Positions 43,471-50,787 of a stretch of 64,000 nt of DNA are shown here, piece after piece. Under the pieces are notes generated by a model that saw only the letters and a list, made by a program, of their open reading frames with translations, was not told the origin of the DNA and made no database searches. Position 1 is the first letter of the stretch, and every line of letters begins with the position of its first letter. Source of the stretch: SZAS-18 sp038322235. Its GTDB lineage: Bacteria > Verrucomicrobiota > Verrucomicrobiia > Chthoniobacterales > SZAS-18. The stretch covers positions 1-64,000 of the forward strand of contig JBBQFQ010000014.1 in NCBI GenBank assembly GCA_038322235.1, written 5' to 3'. Both the position numbers and the translations under genes were made by a program.

Positions 43471-45144
43471 TCAGTTGAGCTTGAACCAATTCGTTCCGTC
43501 GCTCACGAGCTGCGCGACGCCTGTATTGGCGCCGATCAGAATGCTGGCGTTCCCGTCGATCGTCGCGTTGCCGCTGAGCGGGCCGAGGGTGATGAGCCCC
43601 GTCGCGCGGTTCTTGATCACGTAAATCCGACCGCTGACCGGCGTGGGCAACCCCACGGCGGACGGTCCCGATCCGGTCACGACGAGGACGTAGTCGGTAT
43701 CGGAGATGCCGATGAGAGACGCGGCGCCGACCACGCGGATGTTCACGGAAACCGAGCCCTTCACCTGCAGCGTCGAGTTCGGTGCCGTCGTGCCAATGCC
43801 GACGCTGGTGCTCGAACTGGCGCCGTTCGTGCCGGTGATGGAACCGAGCACCAAGCTGTTGCTGGCGGTCACTCTTGCGTTGGCACCGATGGCGGTGGCA
43901 TTGGTGATGCCCGCCGACCCATCAGCGGAATCGCCGAGCAGTGTATTGCGGCCTTCCACCGTGAGGCTGTTGCCGGAATTGCCGCCGACGAAGACGTTGT
44001 TCCCCCCGGTGGTGTTCGCCATGCCAGCGATGTTCCCGACGAAGACGTTGCCGATCCCATTCGTGGTGAATTGGCCGGCACCCGCCCCGAAAAAGGAGTT
44101 GAAACTACCGTTGGTCTTGTTGCCGGCGTTGATGCCGAAGAAGGAACCCTGGGTTCCGCTGGAATTACTCATGCCGGCGCCGGAACCAAAAAACGCGTTG
44201 TTATTCGCGGTATTGGCCGCACCCGCCTGATCGCCGAAGAAGGCATTGTTACTTCCGAGAGCGGTGGCGAAGCCCGCGTGCCAGCCGAAGAAATTGTTCG
44301 AATTCCCGCTGAACGCGTTGAAGCCCGCGGCCTGGCCGACGAAATTGTTATTGCTCCCCGAATCGTTGGAGAAGCCTGCTCCCTGACCGAGGAAGACATT
44401 CAATTGTCCGCTGGTGTTGGTGGAGCCAGCGTTCAGCCCGAAGAAGCTGTTCGAAGAACCGCCTATATTCGCCTTTCCGGCACTTGCTCCCACGAACGTA
44501 TTTCCGAGGCCCGTGGTGTTCGCGAGACCGGCGTTCGCCCCGATGAAGTTGTTCAAGACGCCGGTACTGTTGGGTCGGGCTTCGACTGTGAAGCTCGTCG
44601 AGACGAAAATCCCACCGCTGATCGTGGTGTCACCGGTCAACGTGAGGGCGGGCGCCAGCATGGGGGAAGTGATGGTCGCATTCGGCACGCTCGCCGCCAC
44701 CATCGCGTAGCCGACGGCGGCAATCCGCTCATCGGGTGAGACGAGTTGCGAGCCGTTGGTGCCGTCGTTGAACCACACCCGCAAGCGCACGTCGGCGTGG
44801 GAAAAAACGGCGTTCGGGATCGCCGTCATGTGCGCCAGATTGGTATCCCCAAGCAGGACCGAGTAGAGGCCCTTGCTCACCGAGACGGTCACCGCCGTAG
44901 CGGGCTCGGAACCGGCCGAGCTCGTACCGTCGTTGCTCCAGTAGGTCGTCGTCCCGGTTGGATCCACGAACGCAAACTTAATCGATCCGCTTGGACCGGT
45001 GAAATTCGTGCCATTGACCGCCACCCGACCCTGATAGTTGAGCAACTGCGGCACCTGCGCCGAAAGAGTGGTCGCGGCGAACAGCGCTACGAGCGAAAAC
45101 GCCCGATTGATGCGGAAATTCGTGGAGTGCGGGGGAGGTGTCAT
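43471..45144 (-). CDS. Exported beta-roll repeat protein
   Basis: The protein has 557 residues with a signal peptide ending near residue 29 (LVALFAATTLSAQ). Residues 30-180 are a conserved N-terminal beta domain (PQLLNYQGRVAVNG, DVRLRVWFNDGTNGSQLV). Residues about 195-400 are 12 repeats of about 17 residues, pattern N-x-F-(F/V)-G-x-x-A-G-x-x-N-T-x-G, which should form a left-handed beta-roll with Phe stacked inside, as in YadA heads and trimeric fibres. The C-terminal part (NSTLQVKGSVSVN, then SGRIYVIKNRATGLIT) resembles the tail-fibre-like ends seen in Bacteroidetes and Verrucomicrobiota. A surface filament or adhesin is likely. Confidence 0.8.
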   Translation of the reverse strand: MTPPPHSTNFRINRAFSLVALFAATTLSAQVPQLLNYQGRVAVNGTNFTGPSGSIKFAFVDPTGTTTYWSNDGTSSAGSEPATAVTVSVSKGLYSVLLGDTNLAHMTAIPNAVFSHADVRLRVWFNDGTNGSQLVSPDERIAAVGYAMVAASVPNATITSPMLAPALTLTGDTTISGGIFVSTSFTVEARPNSTGVLNNFIGANAGLANTTGLGNTFVGASAGKANIGGSSNSFFGLNAGSTNTSGQLNVFLGQGAGFSNDSGSNNNFVGQAAGFNAFSGNSNNFFGWHAGFATALGSNNAFFGDQAGAANTANNNAFFGSGAGMSNSSGTQGSFFGINAGNKTNGSFNSFFGAGAGQFTTNGIGNVFVGNIAGMANTTGGNNVFVGGNSGNSLTVEGRNTLLGDSADGSAGITNATAIGANARVTASNSLVLGSITGTNGASSSTSVGIGTTAPNSTLQVKGSVSVNIRVVGAASLIGISDTDYVLVVTGSGPSAVGLPTPVSGRIYVIKNRATGLITLGPLSGNATIDGNASILIGANTGVAQLVSDGTNWFKLN

Positions 45145-45273
45145 CGGCTCGCGCCGTGCGGTGATGCAGAAATTCGGGAGGTGGTCGTTTCGAACGAGGA
45201 TGAGGCGTCGCCGCCACTCCCCACGCTTCGCGATCTGACGATCGTCCCGGCGTGAGGCATTCCCCTGGAGCCG

Positions 45274-46179
45274 CTACGGCTTCGTGATCATGACCCGATA
45301 GAAACGGTGCCCCGAACCGGCGGCGAGGTCGGTGACCGTGCGCTGCGCGCCATTGTCGCTCGTCGAGAAACTCGCGACATTCTGCCAGTTGTTTGCCAAC
45401 GTCAGATCCGTCGAGAATTGCACGACGTAGGTGCGATCGACGAAGCGCGGACTGAAGATGATGTTCTTCTGCCCGGGTTGACCGGCGACCGGTTGGGCTT
45501 GCACGAGGAAACGCGAGCCATCGAGAGGGTTGAGCCCGGCGACGAACTTGAAAAGATTATTTTGGCCGGTTCCGTCCGCATCCGCCGTGGCCGCTCCGAG
45601 CGGGTTGTTGAGGCCGAAATACTGCACCTGCCAGGCATCGTCGATCAGATCGCCCGCATAGCTTCCGAAGTTGTCGAGGTTCGTATTCAGGATGGTGACC
45701 GGAGCGGTGCTCTGGAATCCGCCAAACGAACCGCGGAAGACGCCTCCGGTATCCTGGTAGACGATTCCGGCCGACAAGAGGCCGCCGCTCGAGATCGAGG
45801 TGATGGGCCCGCTCACGATGCTCCACGTCACCGTGGCGGCGTTCACGGCCGTTTGCGTTCCATCATCCAGCAGCGAGGCCGCGCTCAACTGCAGCGGAAG
45901 GCCTTCGCCCACCGTGGCCGGACTGCTGCCGACCGCGAATCCCACGACTTCGAAAAGCTCGGCGATATAGCCAGCCCGGTTGATCTCAATCGGCGAGGCC
46001 GCCGAACTCAATCCGGTCACTCCGCCGACCGACGAGTCGATCGTATAGGTCGCACTCGAGCCGCGGCTCCCGCCGGCGTCGATCGAGGTGGGCGAGGTGG
46101 TGTAATTCGCGCTCGTTCCGGCGAGCAAAATCTCCGGGACGAGCAGGCCGAGGAGGAAGGTGGGAATGCGGAGGTTCAC
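45274..46179 (-). CDS. Exported protein with C-terminal sorting-like domain
   Basis: The 301-residue protein starts at GTG 46177-46179 (NLRIPTFLLGLLVPEILLAG, signal peptide). The N-terminal part, ANYTTSPTSIDAGGSRGSS followed by YTIDSSVGGVTG, is the start of a conserved exported module. A C-terminal stretch DDAWQVQYFGLNNP, ADADGTGQNNLFKFVAGLNPLDG and a beta-sandwich ending FYRVMITKP match the delta-60 protein and the 1241-residue giant. The two MITKP/RVTKP ends are near identical. Function is unknown. Confidence 0.7.
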   Translation of the reverse strand: MNLRIPTFLLGLLVPEILLAGTSANYTTSPTSIDAGGSRGSSATYTIDSSVGGVTGLSSAASPIEINRAGYIAELFEVVGFAVGSSPATVGEGLPLQLSAASLLDDGTQTAVNAATVTWSIVSGPITSISSGGLLSAGIVYQDTGGVFRGSFGGFQSTAPVTILNTNLDNFGSYAGDLIDDAWQVQYFGLNNPLGAATADADGTGQNNLFKFVAGLNPLDGSRFLVQAQPVAGQPGQKNIIFSPRFVDRTYVVQFSTDLTLANNWQNVASFSTSDNGAQRTVTDLAAGSGHRFYRVMITKP

Positions 46180-46405
46180 GGGCGGAGGTTTGCTTCGGGC
46201 TACGGATACAGCTACGCAAACCACCCCCCGTCGGTTTCGAGAAAAATGCCGTGACGGAGGAGATCCGCCGCTTTCGCGACGGCGCTCCCCCTCCGCGGCG
46301 ACAATTCCGCTGCCGCCAACACCGCAGGGTCGAGATCCTCCCGCAGAGCTCACCGAGCAACGAAGTGCGCGACCCGGATGCGCCCGGCTGCAGGCCTCGT
46401 CGTCC

Positions 46406-47134
46406 TCAAAAAATCTCGATTTCCACCGGATCATTCAAGGCAACGCGACCGGGTTCCACCGTGGAACCGTAGACGCCGAGGCAGCCCTGACGCTCGCGGG
46501 CGACCTCGCGCAGGATGGCGGGACGGCGCTCGCCCGTGGCGGGATCGATCGTGATGACGACGCAGCGGCCGTCCCGTTTGTCCACCCGCAGGCGAAAGCC
46601 GCCGATGCGCAGGATACAGCCCACCCAGTCGTCCTCCTGAAAGGGCATTTCCCCGACGGCCTCCACCAGGAAATTGGGGCGGAAGCGCTGGGCCTCGAGG
46701 GGAACGCCGACGGTCTCGCCCAGCCGGGCGATCGTCTGGGTCGTGATCAGCGAGAGCGGGAACGTATCGAAGATGCCGCGATCCTGCCGGATGAGGCGGA
46801 CTCCGCCGGGGCACAATTCCTCGCCGAGCGCAGCGTCGGCGATGTCGAAGAAGGCACCCGACGGAGTGCGTACGACCACCGGCGATTTATCGGGACGACC
46901 CGGATCGAGAAACGAGGGTTGGTAATGATTGAGATCCGCCCGTTCGCGGAGGGTAAACCAGGGGAAGCCGCTTTGGGTCGCGCCGTCGCGGATGAAGGCC
47001 CAGCGTCGATCCCCGACGATTCCGTGCCAGGACACGTCCACTTCCTGCAGCGCTTCCGGTCCCAGCGACTTCACGGGATAACGCCACAAGCCGACGACGC
47101 GCCCCACCTGCTTTGCCGTTCGATGATCATTCAC
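46406..47134 (-). CDS. MOSC domain protein
   Basis: The protein has 242 residues. The N-terminal MOSC beta-barrel (residues 10-100, VGLWRYPVKSLGPEALQEV, GDRRWAFIRDG) precedes the MOSC domain (TTQTIARLGETVGV, FRPNFLVEA, WVGCILRIGGFRL, and the RCVVITIDPATG strand with its conserved Cys). MOSC proteins of the MOCOS/YcbX/YiiM type bind molybdenum cofactor through that Cys and reduce N-hydroxylated bases. The conserved Cys is present here. The gene is monocistronic. Confidence 0.9.
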   Translation of the reverse strand: MNDHRTAKQVGRVVGLWRYPVKSLGPEALQEVDVSWHGIVGDRRWAFIRDGATQSGFPWFTLRERADLNHYQPSFLDPGRPDKSPVVVRTPSGAFFDIADAALGEELCPGGVRLIRQDRGIFDTFPLSLITTQTIARLGETVGVPLEAQRFRPNFLVEAVGEMPFQEDDWVGCILRIGGFRLRVDKRDGRCVVITIDPATGERRPAILREVARERQGCLGVYGSTVEPGRVALNDPVEIEIF

Positions 47135-47540
47135 AAGTCAGCCTCCGAAGAGGCGCCCTTGTGCGATCGACCGACCTCAAGCGTGACGGAATGGGATCCG
47201 CTGCAGCGCCTCTCGCGGTCGGGTGAACGCGGCCGGATGCTGCACTTCACGAGGCGGAGCGAATCATCGGGGTCGGCGAAGGTCAAGGTTTCGGCGGCGT
47301 TCGAACGGGATTGCTGATCGCGATGCTGAACGTGAGTGCCCGCAGCAGATCAAGCGGGAGAAGACGCGGAGGCCAAAGCGCGCCGGGACGAGAGTGCGGC
47401 GCGACGCCGCGATCGAACCACGCCTCACGCGGCTGGAACAGCCCAGAGTCGCCGTGGCGCGATGCAAGTGACGCGGCAAAATGACGGGCTGGTCGCTTCT
47501 CTCGAAGAGACGTCTGCCAACTCCCGGCGCCCGCTCCGGC
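47135..47540. other. 406 bp region, no gene seen
   Basis: Between the MOSC gene start and the CHRD gene end there is no convincing reading frame. A 15-base palindrome GCGGCG-CGA-CGCCGC at 47396-47410 lies about 130 bases past the CHRD stop (minus strand) and could act as a weak terminator without a T-tract. Confidence 0.4.
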
Positions 47541-48158
47541 TCAGTTCGCCAGCATCCCGCGTCGACGGCGGGCGAGGCCCAGACCGACCAATCCAACGGC
47601 GAAGGCGCCGACGGCATACGTTGAGGGTTCCGGCACGGCGACCAGGAAGCCGCGGATTTCCCCTCCGGGAAAGGACGTCGAATGGATATTCAGATACGCG
47701 CGGCCACCCTGGATCGCGGTGAAGAGCGCCGATTCCGCCGATGCGGTGGTGCCCCCATTGGCGGTCACGTAGGATGGATTGTACGAACTCGCCTGGGTCA
47801 TATCGAGCGTGTTGCTATAACTGCCGGACGTCACACCGGTTGGGAAGCCGGCGAAGAACGGAGTAGTCGTCGCGACGCCGGAAGTTCCCACGCCCGGAAC
47901 GGCCGTGGCCGCGTGGATGTGAGCCGCCGTGGTCGTGCCCAAAAGCCCGGTGAAGTTGAAGGTGATCGCGAGGGTATTCGCCGTGAAGTCGATCGTGATG
48001 AAAGCGGTCCCGGTCCCGGGCGAGGCGTTCACCGGGCTCTCTGACGCACCGTTCATGATGACGGAATAGGAGAGCACCTGACCAGGGGCGGCCGTCGTGC
48101 AGAGCAGACCAGCGGCGGTCGCGAGGCTAAAAGTGAGGAGTCGGAGGCGGGAGTTCAT
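47541..48158 (-). CDS. CHRD domain protein with PEP-CTERM sorting signal
   Basis: The protein has 205 residues with a signal peptide (MNSRLRLLTFSLATAAGLLC). A CHRD domain occupies residues about 35-170: SVIMNGASESPVNASPGTGT, TLAITFNFTGLLGTTTAAHIH, SGSYSNTLDMTQA, GGRAYLNIHSTSFPGGEIRG. The C terminus is a PEP-CTERM tail: VPEPSTYAVGAFAVGLVGLG then ARRRRG, recognised by an exosortase. This implies that the genome encodes an exosortase (EpsH-type) system, which is not in this window. Confidence 0.95.
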   Translation of the reverse strand: MNSRLRLLTFSLATAAGLLCTTAAPGQVLSYSVIMNGASESPVNASPGTGTAFITIDFTANTLAITFNFTGLLGTTTAAHIHAATAVPGVGTSGVATTTPFFAGFPTGVTSGSYSNTLDMTQASSYNPSYVTANGGTTASAESALFTAIQGGRAYLNIHSTSFPGGEIRGFLVAVPEPSTYAVGAFAVGLVGLGLARRRRGMLAN

Positions 48159-48276
48159 TTCTGGGTGGAATACTCGGCTGGATTGGGAGCGTGGACGCGC
48201 CGGTGCGATCCCCGACGTCAGCTGTTTTTCTATCACCCCGCCCAGGAAAGGGTCACGACCAATTTGGAATCGAATG

Positions 48277-48292
48277 GTAACAGGGCTGTTAC
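48277..48292. promoter_or_regulatory. 16 bp palindrome upstream of the PEP-CTERM gene
   Basis: GTAACAG and CTGTTAC are separated by GG, about 119 bp upstream of the CHRD gene start, in the 185 bp spacer behind the gene at 48344. Perfect 7 bp arms in an otherwise GC-rich spacer suggest a repressor or activator site. Confidence 0.4.
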
Positions 48293-48343
48293 GAAACCCC
48301 CACGAAGCGGGGTCGTGGTCGGTGGACGGCCTCGTTCCGCGGA

Positions 48344-48856
48344 TCAATCGAATGAGTAGCCGGCGAAGAACCATTCCCTGGGCTCGCCGTCCTCCCAGAC
48401 GACGAGGCAGACCCCCATCCCGCGCGGAATCATGTCGAACACCTCTGTGCTGGCGGCGACGGCGGCGTAATTGGGCTGCGTCGTCCCGAAAAGTTCGAGA
48501 AGTTTGGGCGCAGCGAGGCGCTGCGCGGCGCAGAATTCCTCCTCCTTGGTGACGTCGAGCAGATCGAGGATGGATCGCGTCCCCGTCTCGGCGGCGGCGA
48601 TCCGGGCCGCGTCGATCGAGGCGTGTTTCTTCCCCGGGGCGGGCGAATCGGAATTCACCGGAAAAACCGGAAACATCTTGGCGGGATAATACCTTCCCGC
48701 CTGAAACTCGCGGTCCCGCAGATCGCGCAACGCGACGAGCGGATCGGGAGTGTACGGAACAAAGTAGTAATACGGATGACCGCCCATGGGATGGAAATAC
48801 TCGCGGCGCGGCGGCTGCCGCAAGGATTCCTTTCCGCCGGGATGCGCGAACGGCAC
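48344..48856 (-). CDS. Hypothetical protein downstream of mtnK
   Basis: The GTG start at 48856 gives 170 residues and lies 5 bases after the mtnK stop; an ATG at 48787 would give 147. No family was recognised. The sequence is soluble, with a Tyr/Pro-rich N terminus (HPYYYFVPYTPDPLVALRDL), a helix-rich centre (SILDLLDVTKEEEFCAAQRL) and a C-terminal strand pair (MGVCLVVWEDGEPREWFFAG). Co-transcription with mtnK is likely, so a link to methylthioribose metabolism is possible but unproven. Confidence 0.6.
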   Translation of the reverse strand: MPFAHPGGKESLRQPPRREYFHPMGGHPYYYFVPYTPDPLVALRDLRDREFQAGRYYPAKMFPVFPVNSDSPAPGKKHASIDAARIAAAETGTRSILDLLDVTKEEEFCAAQRLAAPKLLELFGTTQPNYAAVAASTEVFDMIPRGMGVCLVVWEDGEPREWFFAGYSFD

Positions 48857-48861
48857 TTATT

Positions 48862-49932
48862 TTACGTTGGTCCGCCGACGAGGTGCTCCGCTCCGCCCCC
48901 CCGCACGAGCGCCGACGATTGCTCGAGCAGGCGCTCTTTGGCGGCGAGCGAAAGCTCGAGCCGCGCGATCTGGGCGTAGCCGATCAACCGGCGCATGATC
49001 TCCACGCCCGTGAACGAGAGGAGCAGCGCTTCGTCGAAGCCCGGCCGCGATGCCATCGCCAGCTCGTGCAGCAAGCGCACGATCGCCGCCGGTTGCCCGG
49101 CCAGGACGAGGTGCGCCAGGAGCACACTCCAGTCGAATTCCGGATCTCCCAGGAAGCAAAATTCGGGGTCGATGACGCGCAGCCCGACGTCCGTGCGTAA
49201 GAAACTCCCCGGGAAAAAATCCCCGTGGAGCAACGCCCCTTCCGGCTGCGGGAGCAGGTAGCGGCAGCCAAGCTCGGTGACGCGATCCACGTATCGGGAA
49301 TCGGACTTCAGCGCGTCGGCCAGAGGGGTCAGCCCCGGAGTGATTTTTTCGAGATCGAGCCCGTTTTCCCGCCGCAGCGGTATGTCGAAAATGTGACCGT
49401 GGTTGAACGTGATCATCTCCCGGTTGGAGAGGGTTTCCCGCTTCTCCGCGGCCGGCCGAAACCGATGCAAGGCCTGGAGGTAGGCTGCGAGTTCCCGGAC
49501 GTCGGCCTCCGCCAGCGTCTCGCCCGCGTAAATCCCGGTGAGATCACTCGCCGCGCCGAGATCCTCGAGGACGATGATCCGATTTCCCGGGTCGATCCGC
49601 ACGAGCGCCGGCATCCGCGCGGCGATGGCGGGATCGGTGCTGACCGCCTCGTAGAAGGCGCCCTCGACGAGGACCCGGTCCCAGGGGGCCGCCAGAAAAT
49701 CGTACTTCTCCACCCACGGCCTGGACTGCTTCACGATCAGGCGCCGCTCCCGCGTGCGAATCCGCACGGTGCAGTTCATGTTGCCCTCCCCCGCCTTAGA
49801 GGTCTCCAGGACGCCATCGGGCGGCTGCAGCACCCGCACCGTCTGAATCCAGTCGTCGATTTCCGCCCTCTTTTCGGGGTCGAGCAGGAACAGGCGGGGG
49901 TTTTCGGCGCGGAAGCGTTCGAGGGCAGACAT
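48862..49932 (-). CDS. mtnK: S-methyl-5-thioribose kinase-like phosphotransferase
   Basis: The 356-residue kinase is of the APH/choline-kinase fold. It shows the N-lobe GEGNMNCTVRIRT and RRLIVKQSRPWVEKY with the ATP-binding Lys, the catalytic loop ALLHGDFFPGSFLRT, and the metal motif RVIDPEFCFLGDPEFDWSVL, all typical of methylthioribose kinase (MtnK), which phosphorylates methylthioribose at O1. Position supports this: it is divergent from mtnB and mtnC-mtnA. The ATG at 49930-49932 is preferred over the TTG four codons earlier. Confidence 0.8.
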   Translation of the reverse strand: MSALERFRAENPRLFLLDPEKRAEIDDWIQTVRVLQPPDGVLETSKAGEGNMNCTVRIRTRERRLIVKQSRPWVEKYDFLAAPWDRVLVEGAFYEAVSTDPAIAARMPALVRIDPGNRIIVLEDLGAASDLTGIYAGETLAEADVRELAAYLQALHRFRPAAEKRETLSNREMITFNHGHIFDIPLRRENGLDLEKITPGLTPLADALKSDSRYVDRVTELGCRYLLPQPEGALLHGDFFPGSFLRTDVGLRVIDPEFCFLGDPEFDWSVLLAHLVLAGQPAAIVRLLHELAMASRPGFDEALLLSFTGVEIMRRLIGYAQIARLELSLAAKERLLEQSSALVRGGGAEHLVGGPT

Positions 49933-50006
49933 GGGTGATGACAAATAATCTCTTTGAGCGGCGCAGCGCTCGCCTCAGTATGACTTGTCTCAAGCACCAC
50001 TGCGGC

Positions 50007-50681
50007 ATGAATGCAAACCTCGCTCCCACGCCGATCGAACCGGAAGACGCGGACGACTTCACGGCGCAGCTCGCGGCCCTGGGCGCGGAGTATCACCGTC
50101 GCGGCTGGACACCGGGCACGGGCGGTAATTTCAGCGTCGTGCTCTCCCGCGAACCGCTCCGGTTGCTCGTCACCGTATCCGGCGTTCCGAAGGGGACACT
50201 TGAGGAGAGCGATTTTGTCGAGGTGAACGCGCAGGGCGCGACGCGGGGCCGGCCGGGGGCTCAACCCTCCGCCGAGACCGCCATCCACCTCGTCCTCGCG
50301 CGCTTCGGCGGAGCGGGCGCGGTCCTCCACACGCATTCGGTCCCGGCCACGGTCCTCTCGCTCGACCACCCGGACGGCGGCTGGGTGGAATTTCGCGGCC
50401 TGGAGATGGTCAAAGCGCTCGCGGGCATCGAGACGCCCGCGACCAAGGCCCGGCTGCGCGTGCTCCCGAACTCTCAGGACATGGCAGCCCTGGCGGTGGA
50501 CGTGCGGGACGCGCTGGAATCGAGCGACCCGATCCGCTGGGGATTCCTGCTCGCCGGTCATGGGCTCTACGCCTGGGGTCACGATCTCGCGGAGGCGAAT
50601 CGGCATCTCGAGGCCCTCGAATTTCTGCTCGAAGTCACCGAACGGCGCGACGCGCGCGCTGCCGCCTCCCATCCCATCTGA
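50007..50681 (+). CDS. mtnB: Methylthioribulose-1-phosphate dehydratase
   Basis: The 224-residue protein is of the class II aldolase/adducin fold. Motifs are RRGWTPGTGGNFSVV (phosphate-binding), PSAETAIHL with the catalytic Glu, HTHSVPATVLSL (zinc histidines) and LLAGHGLYAWGHDL with the third His. It removes water from methylthioribulose-1-phosphate to give the diketo intermediate used by MtnC. The ATG at 50007 fits the family length; an in-frame ATG at 49980 is possible. Confidence 0.85.
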   Translation: MNANLAPTPIEPEDADDFTAQLAALGAEYHRRGWTPGTGGNFSVVLSREPLRLLVTVSGVPKGTLEESDFVEVNAQGATRGRPGAQPSAETAIHLVLARFGGAGAVLHTHSVPATVLSLDHPDGGWVEFRGLEMVKALAGIETPATKARLRVLPNSQDMAALAVDVRDALESSDPIRWGFLLAGHGLYAWGHDLAEANRHLEALEFLLEVTERRDARAAASHPI

Positions 50682-50691
50682 ATCCCCGCTT

Positions 50692-50787
50692 ATGTCCTTC
50701 CTCCGCTCTCCCGCCGCCGACCGTTCGCTGACGGAGCCCGCTGAAATCCGGACGTTCCTCGCGCCGCTCGAACTCCTGCCGCGATGA
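50692..50787 (+). pseudogene. 31-codon fragment resembling the N terminus of acireductone dioxygenase
   Basis: ATG at 50692 to TGA at 50785-50787 encodes a 31-residue peptide with the segment RSLTEPAEIRTFLAPLELLP, which resembles the D-x-x-x-I-x-x-x-L-A-P-L-G-I region that opens acireductone dioxygenase (MtnD). It stops before the cupin core and its HxH metal ligands. The stop overlaps the mtnC start as ATGA, so a leader-peptide role in coupling is an alternative explanation. MtnD is the expected missing enzyme of this locus, which supports a remnant. Confidence 0.5.

Noticed and set aside
50692..50787. Functional mtnD gene
   Set aside because: The frame stops after 31 codons, before the cupin core; no continuation exists in another frame because mtnC begins at once.
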